Part shown: one piece after another, positions 48,000-56,566 of the stretch
Layout of the letters: every line of letters begins with the position of its first letter
How positions within the stretch are numbered: position 1 is the stretch's first letter
Assembly: GCA_014075295.1 (NCBI GenBank)
Contig: CP046180.1
Coordinates: 434,001-498,000 of the forward strand
Source: Candidatus Mycalebacterium zealandia
GTDB taxonomy: Bacteria > Desulfobacterota_D > UBA1144 > Nemesobacterales > Mycalebacteriaceae
DNA length: 64,000 nucleotides
Direction of reading: 5' to 3'
Made by a program: the position numbers and the translations under genes
Notes under the pieces: model-generated
The model's input: the letters and a program-made list of their open reading frames with translations, nothing else
Told to the model about the DNA's origin: nothing
The model's database searches: none

Positions 48000-48800
48000 T
48001 TATGCTTTGCGTCTCCACATTCTGTAAAGGAAAACCGTGAGAACCAAGAGTGTAACTACTCCGGAGAGTTTTACTATATTTATTGCTCGAAGCGCGTATT
48101 TTTTGCCAACGGGGTCAAATTTATAACAGAAAAGAAGCACTTTGTTAATTATGCCGCCTCCGCCGATTTTCCCGTCTGACGCTTCAATCAATGCGAGTTT
48201 GACGTCTGAGGGGGAATGCTGAATGCCGTAAAGATAGCGGGCGATTTTGCCTTCCGGAGTCAAAACAATTAGCGCGGACTGATGGTCAAACATCTCTCCC
48301 TCTTTTCTGAATTCGAATCCCGCGGTTTCGGTAATCCGTTTGATTTCACTGCGTCCGGCGGTGAAGAAAAGCAAATTTTCCCTGCCTTCTTTGTAAGTGA
48401 GAATGGTGCGGTTTTCCTCCGCCTTGCGCGCCGCGATTTCGCTTGTGTCCGTCTCATCAAAACTTACGGTCAGAACTCTGTAATCATCGCCGATTTTCAG
48501 GGAGTCAACCCTGTCCGCGAGCGCGTTCGCGGTTTCCGTGAGAAACTGCATCGCGAAACGGCAGTTATGAGGGCAAGTGTAAAACACAAGGTTCAAAAGA
48601 ACGGGTCTTTGCCCGTCAAAGAACTGTCCGATATTCCGTTTTTCTCCAAGATGATTCACAAGGGATATGTCGCCGGGGATTTGCTCTCCGAGTTTTTCCG
48701 TTATCCCCACCTGTTTGAGTTGCGCGGTGTCCGTTATGGAAAAAGCCGCCGCGCAGTGTAGCAAAACAACAAAAAATACAACTGTCTTTTTTAGCGGCAT
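48000..48800 (-). CDS. Sco1/SenC-type copper chaperone for cytochrome oxidase
   Basis: 266 aa from ATG 48800 (MPLKKTVVFFVVLL); the frame is open further upstream, but the signal-like helix begins here. Thioredoxin fold with the copper motif FYTCPHNC (CxxxC) and the distant His in FDHQSALIVLTP, plus an extra C-terminal membrane helix (VVTLLVLTVFLYRMW). It delivers copper to the CuA site of subunit II. First gene of the oxidase operon. Confidence 0.92.
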   Translation of the reverse strand: MPLKKTVVFFVVLLHCAAAFSITDTAQLKQVGITEKLGEQIPGDISLVNHLGEKRNIGQFFDGQRPVLLNLVFYTCPHNCRFAMQFLTETANALADRVDSLKIGDDYRVLTVSFDETDTSEIAARKAEENRTILTYKEGRENLLFFTAGRSEIKRITETAGFEFRKEGEMFDHQSALIVLTPEGKIARYLYGIQHSPSDVKLALIEASDGKIGGGGIINKVLLFCYKFDPVGKKYALRAINIVKLSGVVTLLVLTVFLYRMWRRKA

Positions 48801-48874
48801 ATTCTGTTTCAATATCCTGTTCGGCTTATGGCGTTTCGGCATACGGGAGGAACCCCGACGCGCGAACGCGCAAG

Positions 48875-48902
48875 ATTCTATACACGGCGGGGGATGTGTC
48901 AA
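48875..48902 (-). promoter_or_regulatory. Promoter of the cytochrome oxidase operon
   Basis: Minus-strand TTGACA (48897-48902), 16 bases, TAGAAT (48875-48880), about 75 bases before the sco ATG. The leader holds a small GCGCG/CGCGC stem-loop near 48859-48870. Confidence 0.75.
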
Positions 48903-48921
48903 GAACTACTGAACGGAGGTT

Positions 48922-49245
48922 TTACAGATGCGGGTCTTCGAACACGGGACCCTCGGGTCTGCCGCGCAAAAGATGCTCCGCGCTTGCAAATTCAGCGCCA
49001 AAATTCCCTTTCTCAATCAGGCGCGCGCTTCCGCCACGCCGTAAACATCAACACTCAGTCCACACTCGCGGTAGAGCGGAAGTTTTTCCCGCAGTTTCCG
49101 GTCGGTTTTTTCACCGTGAAGCCGGTAATGGCGGGACTGTTTATGAGACGGTATCGGCTATCGGCTCGTAAAACCGTATTGAGCGCGCGCAAGCCGAGCG
49201 CATAATGCCCGCGCCGATTATCAGGAAATCGCAATGTTTTTCCAT
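48922..49245 (-). pseudogene. Decayed FAD-dependent oxidoreductase gene
   Basis: An ATG at 49245 opens MEKHCDFLIIGAGI, a Rossmann FAD-binding start, but the frame soon loses similarity and meets a stop. Protein-like pieces continue in the other two frames (RYRLINSPAITGFTVKK; LREKLPLYRECGLSVDVYGV) and return to the first for the end ARLIEKGNFGAEFASAEHLL down to TAA 48922. Total span is about 108 codons versus 300 or more for an intact enzyme, so a large deletion plus frameshifts is likely. Follows the glycosylase gene by 6 bases. Confidence 0.6.
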
Positions 49246-49251
49246 TGCGTC

Positions 49252-49791
49252 TTAAATTGTAACGGAATCCGCAAGCGCGAACCGCGTCAGCGATTTTTTC
49301 CAAAACTCGGTTTTTCGCTTTTTTGTGACACCCGCATTTGCGGGGCTTGTTGACGGCAGTGTTTCAAAGTGAAGGCGGCCGCTCACGCGTCCGTCCATTT
49401 GCGACGCGATACGGGATTTGAAAACCTGTTCGGGTTTGCGTCCGTTGAAAAACACCGCCCGCACGGACGGGTTTTGCTCCAACAAGGCGGCTACATCGTT
49501 GACTTTTTCGCTCGCGGGGTTGATGTTTGAGTCCAAACTTCCACGCCTTTCGCAGAATTTGAGTGTGTCCCAAAGCGCGACCGAGTTTTTTTCAAGCGCG
49601 GCGACGCGCTTGCCGTATGGGTCTGACGGCGGAAACGACAGAATCTCGCCCATTATGTTCCAGAACAGATTTTGAGGGTGCGCGTAATATTCGCCCGCCT
49701 GAAGTGAGCGGGTGCCGGGCATTGAGCCGAGTATGAGAATTCGCGGATTTTCAGGCAGAACGGGCGGGAAACTTCTCGCGGCAACGGTCAA
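49252..49791 (-). CDS. DNA-deoxyinosine glycosylase / mismatch UDG family
   Basis: Base-excision enzyme of the uracil-DNA glycosylase superfamily. 179 aa. It has RILILGSMPGTRSLQAGEYYAHPQN, the family's motif I, NLFWNIMGEIL, and the late LPSTSPAN segment. The GSMPG/HPQN pattern fits the deoxyinosine-type branch. Three bases downstream of argG. Confidence 0.87.
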   Translation of the reverse strand: MTVAARSFPPVLPENPRILILGSMPGTRSLQAGEYYAHPQNLFWNIMGEILSFPPSDPYGKRVAALEKNSVALWDTLKFCERRGSLDSNINPASEKVNDVAALLEQNPSVRAVFFNGRKPEQVFKSRIASQMDGRVSGRLHFETLPSTSPANAGVTKKRKTEFWKKSLTRFALADSVTI

Positions 49792-49794
49792 TTC

Positions 49795-50991
49795 TTATCC
49801 GCCGCGCTTTCCTTTAAGCCGCAACGCATTGAGGGTTATAAACCCGCCTGCGTCCGCCTGATTATAGATGTCATCTTTTTCAAAAGTGGCGAGCGCGGGG
49901 CTGTAAAGAGACTTCGGCGACTTCCTTCCCACAACCGAAACCGCGCCTTTGAACAGTTTTACGCGCGCCGTGCCGGTTACGTTTTTCTGCGATTGCTCAA
50001 CCGTTTTCATGAGCGCTTCCATTTCCGGCGAATACCAGAACCCGTAGTAAATAATTTCTGCGATTTTCAGCGCAAGAGAGTCCTTAACCCTCATTACCTC
50101 GCGGTCAACGGTGATAGACTCAACACTCCTGTGAGCGGCGTGGAGAACGGTTCCCGCGGGCGTTTCGTAAACTCCGCGCGATTTCATCCCGACAAAGCGG
50201 TTTTCAACAATGTCCGTGCGTCCGATTCCGTGCCTGCCCGCGATTTTATTCAGGCGCATAATCAGGTTCGCCGGCGAAAGTTTTTTGCCGTTCAAGCGCG
50301 TGGGCGCGCCCTTTACGAAATCTATTTCGACATATTCGGGTTTGCCGGGGGCTTTTTGCGCGGACGCGGTCATTTCAAACATCGCCTCGTCCGGCTCAAC
50401 CCACGGGTCTTCCAAAATGCCGCCTTCATAACTTGTGTGAAACAGATTTCTGTCGCAACTGTATGGCTTGCTTTTTGTTAATGGGATTTTGATTCCATGC
50501 TTTTTTGCAAAACCGAGCAGGTCCGCGCGCGATGAAAAATCCCACTCGCGCCAAGGCGCAATGATGCGCATATTAGGCGCGAAAGCGTGATAAACAAGTT
50601 CAAAACGCACCTGATCGTTTCCCTTTCCGGTTGCTCCGTGGGAAACGGCGAACGCTTTTTCTTTGAGCGCGACCTCTATCTGCCTGCGCGCGATAAGAGG
50701 GCGGGCGAGCGAGGTTCCAAGCAGATAAGAGTCTTCATAAACCGCCCCCGCTTTGAGCGCGGGGAAAACGAAATCCCGCGCAAACTCCTCTTTGAGGTTT
50801 GCAACAATTACCTTGCTCGCGCCTGTGGCAAGAGCTTTTTCGCGCGCGGCTTTTATGTTTTCGTTTTGCCCGACATCGGCAATAAATGCGATTACATCGG
50901 CGTTATATTCGGCGATAAGCCACTTGACGATGATTGAAGTGTCAAGCCCGCCGGAGTAGGCAAGCACGATCTTTTTTCGTGATTGTTTCAT
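49795..50991 (-). CDS. argG: Argininosuccinate synthase
   Basis: Joins citrulline and aspartate in arginine synthesis. 398 aa. The PP-loop VLAYSGGLDTSIIVKWL, GATGKGNDQVRFE and YSCDRNLFHTSYEGGILEDP are typical. GGAGAGACA lies before the ATG. Other arg genes are not in the window. Confidence 0.97.
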   Translation of the reverse strand: MKQSRKKIVLAYSGGLDTSIIVKWLIAEYNADVIAFIADVGQNENIKAAREKALATGASKVIVANLKEEFARDFVFPALKAGAVYEDSYLLGTSLARPLIARRQIEVALKEKAFAVSHGATGKGNDQVRFELVYHAFAPNMRIIAPWREWDFSSRADLLGFAKKHGIKIPLTKSKPYSCDRNLFHTSYEGGILEDPWVEPDEAMFEMTASAQKAPGKPEYVEIDFVKGAPTRLNGKKLSPANLIMRLNKIAGRHGIGRTDIVENRFVGMKSRGVYETPAGTVLHAAHRSVESITVDREVMRVKDSLALKIAEIIYYGFWYSPEMEALMKTVEQSQKNVTGTARVKLFKGAVSVVGRKSPKSLYSPALATFEKDDIYNQADAGGFITLNALRLKGKRGG

Positions 50992-51014
50992 TGTCTCTCC
51001 GCGAAATGACGCGC

Positions 51015-51416
51015 TTATCCCCTCAAATCAAGAAGATAGAATTTCGCGCCCCTGTTTTCGTAAAATTTTTCAAGGGAAAGCCCAACATACTCAATTCTCT
51101 GTAACTCGTTGCCCTCATACTGAACCTTTTTGACCTCGTCCGAGATTGTCGTTTTGATGGGAATCTGCTTGTCGGGAGCCTGCTGGCAGATGTAGCCGAG
51201 AATCAGTTCCTTTTCAGTGAAATCGTCTTTGACTATGAACCCGACCGAGAAAGTCGCGTTGGCGAGCTCAATCACCACTATGGTAACGGGCGGCGCGGAG
51301 CCTGAAGGGTCTCCGGCTACAAACCTGTATCCGTAGGAATCAACTTCCTTGCCCGAACTCACTATTGAATTAAGGTTCCAATAGTCTTCGTTTTCAATCA
51401 TACAAACAACTTGCAT
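51015..51416 (-). CDS. Hypothetical protein
   Basis: 133 aa, not recognised. Predicted soluble alpha/beta; contains VTIVVIELANATFSVGFIV and ELILGYICQQAPDKQIPIK, with an aromatic-rich N-terminus (IENEDYWNLNSIV). GAGG lies 7 bases before the ATG and the frame has the host's base composition, so it is a real gene. Probably shares a transcript with argG, 23 bases on. Confidence 0.7.
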   Translation of the reverse strand: MQVVCMIENEDYWNLNSIVSSGKEVDSYGYRFVAGDPSGSAPPVTIVVIELANATFSVGFIVKDDFTEKELILGYICQQAPDKQIPIKTTISDEVKKVQYEGNELQRIEYVGLSLEKFYENRGAKFYLLDLRG

Positions 51417-51465
51417 ACGAACCTCGCTAAAACAATTACATTAACACAAAAGCCGCTTTCCCGCT

Positions 51466-51484
51466 AAAAACCTCAGAGCCTGAG
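51466..51484 (-). terminator. Weak terminator after rluD
   Basis: On the minus strand CTCAG-GCT-CTGAG then GTTTTT, about 40 bases after the rluD stop. Short stem. Confidence 0.4.
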
Positions 51485-51521
51485 CACATTAAAGTTTTTC
51501 CGGAATGTGGATTTCCGTTTC

Positions 51522-52469
51522 TCACTTTCTCTCTTCCGCCTTCAAAAACTCCACCGCGGCAGCCATGTCTTCGGGAAGCGGGACGGAAAAACTCACTTCT
51601 TCGCCCGATGCCGGATGAACAAAGGATATGCTCGCCGCGTGCAACGCCTGCCTGCGCAAAACCTTTGACAGCCCGGACGCACCCGGAGATTTTTTTCCGC
51701 CGTAAAGCGGGTCGCACGCGACCGGATGCCCCGCTTCGGCAAAGTGAACTCTTATCTGATGAGTTCTGCCGGTTTTCGGTTTAATTTTCATAAAAGTCCA
51801 TCCGTGCAATCTTTCAACCGTCTTCCATTCCGTAACTGAATCGCGCGCTTTTACGGGATTTTTGCCCGACATTTTTTTTCTGTTGGACGGGCTTCTTCCT
51901 ATCTTTGAGGAGAAAACGCCGGAGTTTTCTTTTATCTCTCCGAGCACAATCGCCAAGTATTCCTTGCGCACCGAGCGACCGGCAAACTGAGCCGCAATAG
52001 CGGCATGGCACACGTCATTTTTGGCGACCACAATCACGCCCGAAGTGTCTTTGTCCAGACGGTGGACTATGCCGGGTCTTTGCGCGCCGCCGATTTTTGA
52101 GAGGTTTGAGTATCTGTGAGCGAGAGCATTCGCGATTGTGGCGCTTTTGCGTCCCGCTCCGGGATGAATCGCCATGCCCGCCGGTTTGTTTATAACGGCA
52201 ATGTCATTGTCCTCAAAGATGACATCAAGCGGAATGTTCTCCGGCAGCGCAATATCCGGCTCGGGCGGGGCGGGGCGGAACTCCACTTTTTCTCCGCCCT
52301 CAAATATCATCGAAGGTTTGAACTTCACGCCGTTCAGAAGGATTTCGCCCAATTTGATAAGGGCCGCGATGCGTGAGCGGCTCTGCGGCAAAATGAGCGC
52401 GAGCGCGGAATCCGCTCTTTTTCCGGCAAATTCAGGCGGCACGGTTACGGTTGTTGCTTCAATTTTCAT
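51522..52469 (-). CDS. rluD: 23S rRNA pseudouridine synthase, RluD-like
   Basis: 315 aa. N-terminal S4 domain (ADSALALILPQSRSRIAALI), then the catalytic domain with GIVHRLDKDTSGVIVVAKN, whose Asp is the nucleophile, and KTGRTHQIRVHFAEAGHPV. RluA/C/D members are alike; the S4 domain and length favour RluD. Three bases after the upstream gene. Confidence 0.88.
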   Translation of the reverse strand: MKIEATTVTVPPEFAGKRADSALALILPQSRSRIAALIKLGEILLNGVKFKPSMIFEGGEKVEFRPAPPEPDIALPENIPLDVIFEDNDIAVINKPAGMAIHPGAGRKSATIANALAHRYSNLSKIGGAQRPGIVHRLDKDTSGVIVVAKNDVCHAAIAAQFAGRSVRKEYLAIVLGEIKENSGVFSSKIGRSPSNRKKMSGKNPVKARDSVTEWKTVERLHGWTFMKIKPKTGRTHQIRVHFAEAGHPVACDPLYGGKKSPGASGLSKVLRRQALHAASISFVHPASGEEVSFSVPLPEDMAAAVEFLKAEERK

Positions 52470-52472
52470 TTT

Positions 52473-53249
52473 TCAAGTTCTCTTTCTTACGATGATTTTT
52501 GTTCCCTCGCCTCCGAAACGCTCAAGCGCGCTTCCCCGGTTGACCGCGATTTCCAAAAAGCCCGAACTTCCCCTGACTGCCACCGCCGCCCCTCGCGCGC
52601 GACTTGAATAAGAGTCCGAAACGCCGTCTATGAACGCGCCCGCGATTTCAATTTTAACCGGATTTTCAATGCCGTCCGCCGCGATGTTTGATATGAGATT
52701 TCCAAACGCGTCCGCGTAAACGGCAACTCCTTCAGCAGTTTCCGCACTCAGGATGACCGTTTCTGAGACTTCAAGCATGACGGGTTTTTCAACCGCACGT
52801 CCGAGTTCCGCAGGTTTTACGCCCAAAGACAAATGCGCTGCGGCGGGAGCAAAAATATCCCTGCCGTGAAATGTGGAACCGGTCGCTTTGAGCGTGTATG
52901 CGGGGTTTTCTATTTCATAAGCGGAAAATGAGGGAAAATCCTTGAAAACATAAGTGAATATTCCGTTGTCCGGACCGACAAAAAGATTTTCGCCCGCCTG
53001 AACGGCGATGGGTCTTCTGCCGCTTCCAACTCCGGGGTCAACAACGGCGAGGTGAACGGTTTGAGGCGGGAAAAACAGGTATGAGTTTTTTATCACAAAC
53101 GCGGCGCGCCGGACATCAAAACTGTCCAACTCACGGGCTGAATCCACAAGGTGCGCATCGGGATTTGTTGAGAGGATAACCCCTTTCATAACGCCCGCGA
53201 AATAGTCCCGTGAACCGAAATCCGAATATATTGCTATCAACCCTGACAT
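52473..53249 (-). CDS. SAM hydroxide adenosyltransferase (DUF62)
   Basis: Family enzymes hydrolyse S-adenosylmethionine to adenosine and methionine. 258 aa. It has IYSDFGSRDYFAGVMKGVI, VHLAVVDPGVGSGRRPIAV and VGPDNGIFTYVF, the family's DFG, DPGVG and PDNG motifs. Sits between a pseudopilin gene and rluD with 3-base gaps. Confidence 0.9.
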   Translation of the reverse strand: MSGLIAIYSDFGSRDYFAGVMKGVILSTNPDAHLVDSARELDSFDVRRAAFVIKNSYLFFPPQTVHLAVVDPGVGSGRRPIAVQAGENLFVGPDNGIFTYVFKDFPSFSAYEIENPAYTLKATGSTFHGRDIFAPAAAHLSLGVKPAELGRAVEKPVMLEVSETVILSAETAEGVAVYADAFGNLISNIAADGIENPVKIEIAGAFIDGVSDSYSSRARGAAVAVRGSSGFLEIAVNRGSALERFGGEGTKIIVRKRT

Positions 53250-53252
53250 TTT

Positions 53253-53867
53253 CTACGGGCAGGGTTCTGAATCCCTGTTCGCCGTGAAAGACCCCGCCGC
53301 GCCCCTGTCGCTTTCATAGTTAATGATTTCACACCTGATTACCCCGTCTTCGTAAATGGCGAAGTCTTTTTTACCCGTAACCCCGATGCTTATGGGAGAC
53401 GCCTGCCACCCGAAGCCCGCGACATAAAGCCCGTCCGCCGAGCCGCTACCGCTTTGAGAGTCAAAATCTGTTTTTATGCAGTATCCGGATTTGGCTTTTT
53501 CGCACACCGCCGAAGACCCCGAGCCCGAATCCGCGCCTTCAAAGGATTCATCAACGAGGGCGTCAAAAGAGCCGCAACTCCGTCCCGAACTTTTGGGGCA
53601 ACGCAGTGAAGGCGCCTGCGTCAGGTCGCCGATTTTGTCAACATAGTTTTGAATGCCGTCTCCGTCCGAATCCTGAATGGCGAATTGCAGTTCCGCCGAG
53701 CCGAGCACTTGAAGCATTTTTTTCGCGCTCAACTCATTCGCCGCGCTTTTTGTGCCGATGAAGTTTGGAATTGCGAGCGCCGCAAGAACGCCGATGATTA
53801 TGAGAACTATTAGAAGCTCAACAAGCGTGAACGCGGCACGACCGTTTCTTTCGCTATGGTTTTTCAC
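53253..53867 (-). CDS. Type IV pilin-like / pseudopilin precursor
   Basis: 204 aa from GTG 53867. The start is MKNHSERNGRAA then FTLVELLIVLIIIGVLAALA, a prepilin peptidase site with Ala instead of Gly at -1, and Glu5. The mature part has a calcium-loop-like DSDGDGIQNYVD and six cysteines, then a Ser/Gly-rich stretch (SQSGSGSADG). It may be an extracellular (pseudo)pilin assembled by PilB/PilC at 33.9-36.6 kb (inference). A TTG 12 codons upstream was rejected because it overlaps the -35 box. Confidence 0.85.
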   Translation of the reverse strand: MKNHSERNGRAAFTLVELLIVLIIIGVLAALAIPNFIGTKSAANELSAKKMLQVLGSAELQFAIQDSDGDGIQNYVDKIGDLTQAPSLRCPKSSGRSCGSFDALVDESFEGADSGSGSSAVCEKAKSGYCIKTDFDSQSGSGSADGLYVAGFGWQASPISIGVTGKKDFAIYEDGVIRCEIINYESDRGAAGSFTANRDSEPCP

Positions 53868-53874
53868 GCACCGA

Positions 53875-53903
53875 ATACTACAACACAATAAAATAGGCGA
53901 CAA
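53875..53903 (-). promoter_or_regulatory. Pilin promoter, leaderless layout
   Basis: Minus-strand TTGTCG (53898-53903), 17 bases, TAGTAT (53875-53880), then 7 bases to the GTG start. Confidence 0.6.
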
Positions 53904-53909
53904 TATTTT

Positions 53910-54698
53910 TCACTCAGCATCTCCCGACACGATTTTTACAAGGTTTCCGTCTTGCGTTTCAAGATGAAGAAAGCCGTGAGCGTCAACCTTTCTCGCCACC
54001 CCTTCAATCTCCGTGCCGTCATCGTTTATTTTCACGGTTTCGTTTAGTTTCCCCCATCGTGCCGCCCACCGCGCGACCGTCCAGTTGTGTCCTTTTGATA
54101 CGAGATCGGTGTTTTGCACGAAAAGGTTTTTGATAAGCGCCGATGTAAATTCGCCTCTGTCAACATCGTGTCCGAGGATTTCCGACATTGAAGTCGCGCG
54201 GTCTGAAAAATCTTTCATAAGGTTGTCAATGTTCTCGCGCGAGAGATTGATGTTGACACCGATGCCGATGACTATGAAGTCGCACAAGTCTCCTGCGGGC
54301 TCAACTTCCGACAGGACGCCCGCGATTTTTCCGCCGTCTGCGAGTATGTCGTTGGGCCACTTGATTTCAGACTTCATTCCGAAGCCGTCAAAAGTATCTG
54401 ACAGCGCGAGAGACGCCATAAATGTTGTCGCGGGGCACACTGCGAGGCTCAAATCCGGGCGGAAAAGCATTGACATAAAAAGGTTGCCGCCCGTGGGTGA
54501 AACCCAACGTCTTTCCTTGCGTCCGCGTCCGCCCGTCTGGGTGTCTGCGATAACGGTTGTGCCATCACGCACGCCGTTCCGCCCCATTTCACGTAAGACC
54601 GAATTTGTGGAAACGGTCCGGTCAAAAAAGTGCGCTTCCCCGCCGCAGGATGTGACAGCTGAGGTTATTTTCAATTTTTCGCTTTCGGAAAATCCCAT
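53910..54698 (-). CDS. birA: Biotin-[acetyl-CoA carboxylase] ligase
   Basis: Attaches biotin to the carboxylase carrier. 262 aa. It has TQTGGRGRKERRWVSPTGGN (the GRGRxxRxW loop), IKWPNDILADGGKIAGVL and a C-terminal SH3-like domain. The N-terminal helix-turn-helix of E. coli BirA is absent, so it is a ligase without the repressor part. Confidence 0.93.
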   Translation of the reverse strand: MGFSESEKLKITSAVTSCGGEAHFFDRTVSTNSVLREMGRNGVRDGTTVIADTQTGGRGRKERRWVSPTGGNLFMSMLFRPDLSLAVCPATTFMASLALSDTFDGFGMKSEIKWPNDILADGGKIAGVLSEVEPAGDLCDFIVIGIGVNINLSRENIDNLMKDFSDRATSMSEILGHDVDRGEFTSALIKNLFVQNTDLVSKGHNWTVARWAARWGKLNETVKINDDGTEIEGVARKVDAHGFLHLETQDGNLVKIVSGDAE

Positions 54699-54781
54699 CT
54701 TTCAACGCCTTGGGAGGCCCACCGGAATTATGATGTGAAAATCGCGGAAAACACAAGGGAAAAGCCACCGCTCCCGTTTTG

Positions 54782-54810
54782 TTGACAAACACAAACCCTT
54801 TTTCTATAAT
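54782..54810 (+). promoter_or_regulatory. Consensus promoter of the tRNA gene
   Basis: TTGACA (54782-54787), 17 bases, TATAAT (54805-54810): a perfect sigma-70 match, 30 bases before the mature tRNA 5' end. Confidence 0.85.
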
Positions 54811-54840
54811 ACAAAGTTTACGGCTGGAGGCTCATCGCCA

Positions 54841-54914
54841 GGGCCCATAGCTCAGTTGGTCAGAGCAGCGGACTCATAATCCGTTGGTCCCAGGTTCGAG
54901 TCCTGGTGGGCCCA
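54841..54914 (+). tRNA. tRNA with CAT anticodon (elongator Met or lysidine-type Ile)
   Basis: Full cloverleaf of 74 bases: acceptor GGGCCCA/TGGGCCC, D arm TAGCTCAGTTGG, anticodon arm GCGGA-CTCATAA-TCCGT, T arm with GGTTCGAGTCC, discriminator A. The CCA is not encoded (next bases CAA). CAT with this CTCATAA loop occurs in both elongator tRNA-Met and tRNA-Ile2, whose C34 becomes lysidine, so the identity is left open. Initiator is excluded because position 1-72 is a G-C pair. Confidence 0.93.
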
Positions 54915-54936
54915 CAACCGGTGGAAAAACAACCCA

Positions 54937-55671
54937 ATGAGGGAAACACAAGGTTCAACAAATAACGGTATCAAAGAGCAGATAGGCTCGCTTAAAAAAC
55001 TCCAATCCGTTGATATTGAGCTTCGGGAAATAGAAAAAGACCTGCAACAATACCCCAAAGAGGTCTCGGTTTTTCAAGACGAACTCCAGTCCATCAGCGA
55101 ATCTCTGGTTGAAAAGAAACTCCAGATAGAGGAGTCGGACAAGTCAAAATTGCTTTTGGAAAAGCAGTTGTCCGACAGAAAAAACTACATTGACGAAACC
55201 GAAGGGCGCCTGCTCAAAATTAAAACCCACAGAGAGTACGAGGCTCTTCAGAAGGAACTTACAGACGCGAAAAGGGAGTGCCTTGAGATTGAGAGCAACA
55301 TTCTGGAACTGATGGAAAAAGCCGAAAGTTTCAGTTCCGAAACCGAGAATCTGGACAAGTCGCTCAAAGAGAAAAAAGAGGAATACCAGCCCAAAATCGA
55401 CGAGTTTGAGAAAATCATTAAGGAACTTGAGAGCAAACACATGCCGCGCCGTGAAGAGAAAGAGCAAATCACGAGCCATCTCAGCCCCGAAGTGCTCCCC
55501 GTGTATACCAAGGTTTCGCAGAAAAATCCGAATTTTCTTGCGGTCGCGCGCAACGAGATGTGCACAAACTGCAACATGAACATTCCGCCGCAGATGTTCA
55601 ATGAGGTTCTGACGCAAGTCAAAATAGTTCAGTGTCCGAACTGCAACAGAATCCTTTACTGTGAAGACTGA
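54937..55671 (+). CDS. Coiled-coil protein with C-terminal C4 zinc ribbon
   Basis: 244 aa. Residues 20-180 are a long antiparallel-type coiled coil (LQSVDIELREIEKDLQQYP, HREYEALQKELTDAKRE). The C-terminal ribbon has CTNCNMNIPPQMF and CPNCNRILYC. It is often found beside an RNase H-like gene and rnpB, as here. Proposed to bind RNA or nucleic acids; the cellular role is not established. Confidence 0.88.
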   Translation: MRETQGSTNNGIKEQIGSLKKLQSVDIELREIEKDLQQYPKEVSVFQDELQSISESLVEKKLQIEESDKSKLLLEKQLSDRKNYIDETEGRLLKIKTHREYEALQKELTDAKRECLEIESNILELMEKAESFSSETENLDKSLKEKKEEYQPKIDEFEKIIKELESKHMPRREEKEQITSHLSPEVLPVYTKVSQKNPNFLAVARNEMCTNCNMNIPPQMFNEVLTQVKIVQCPNCNRILYCED

Positions 55672-56086
55672 ACGCGCAGATGACTTCGCCGTTGCCAACA
55701 TAGACGGCGCTTCAAAAGGCAATCCGGGCAAGTCTGCGATAGGGGTCGTAATCACCGGCGCGGACGGAAAAGTAATTTCAAGAATCAAAAAATTTATCGG
55801 CACAAAGACCAACAATCAGGCGGAATACACAGCGCTTATAACCGCTTTGCGCGCCGCCGCCAATTTGGGAAAAACGCGCCTGAGCGTTAAAACCGATTCC
55901 CTTCTGCTCGCGAATCAGATGAACGGGCTGTGGAAGGTCAAACATCCGGACATCGCCGTGCTTTTCAAAGAGGCAAAAGAGGCGGAAAAACTTCTCAAAG
56001 AGGTTTCCATTTCCCATGTCCGCAGGGAGAAAAATACAATCGCGGACGGTCTTGCCAATGAGGCAATCATAAAATATTCTTGGTGA
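55661..56086 (+). CDS. RNase H-like protein (RNase HI family)
   Basis: 141 aa, GTG start overlapping the zinc-ribbon gene by 11 bases. The acidic active-site residues are present: Asp in NIDGASKGNPG, Glu in NNQAEYTAL, Asp in VKTDSLLL and Asp in NTIADGLAN. This ribonuclease-H-like type cleaves RNA in RNA-DNA hybrids. Its stop codon overlaps the first helix of RNase P RNA. Confidence 0.9.
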   Translation: MKTERADDFAVANIDGASKGNPGKSAIGVVITGADGKVISRIKKFIGTKTNNQAEYTALITALRAAANLGKTRLSVKTDSLLLANQMNGLWKVKHPDIAVLFKEAKEAEKLLKEVSISHVRREKNTIADGLANEAIIKYSW

Positions 56087-56450
56087 GCGAGTCGGCTGGG
56101 CAGCCGCCCGTGCGGTTTTCCGTTCGGGAGGAAAGTCCGGGCTTCGCAGGACGAAGCGCCGGCTAACAGCCGGGCGCCGTGAGGCGACGGAAAGTGCCGC
56201 AGAAAACAGACCGCCCGCTCATGAGCGGGTAAGGGTGAAAAGGTGGCGTAAGAGACCACCGCGGGAAACGGTAACGATTCCCGGCATGGTAAACCCCGCT
56301 TGAAGCAAGACAAATATGGAAACGCCGCGTTATTCGCGGGGAGGTGGTCCGCCTCATAGTTTCCGGGTTGTTGCTACAGACGTTCCGGCAACGGACGCCG
56401 CAGATGAATGGTTGCCCTTGACAGAACCCGGCTTACAGGCTGACTCGCTG
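56085..56450 (+). ncRNA. rnpB: RNase P RNA, bacterial class A
   Basis: Ribozyme that matures tRNA 5' ends. Conserved cores GAGGAAAGTCCGGGCTTC (about 56130) and ACAGAACCCGGCTTACAGGC (56421-56440), plus GGTAAACCCCGC. Ends pair as helix P1: AGCGAGTC (56086-56093) with GACTCGCT (56442-56449). About 365 bases, normal for class A. No separate promoter was seen; the transcript probably comes from the preceding genes or the tRNA promoter and is processed. Confidence 0.97.
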
Positions 56451-56566
56451 AACCGTTTGATTTTTTTTGGTTTGCGGAGCCCGCAGCTTCCCCGCTGACT
56501 TACTGAACCAGAGAGAACAGTTTTAGTGCTTAACAAAACGTCTAATCAAGTACGCAGGAATTCCCA

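Noticed and set aside
56451-56566. Terminator for rnpB at the T run near 56460
   Set aside because: No stable stem precedes the T run; the GCGG/CCGC hairpin lies after it.
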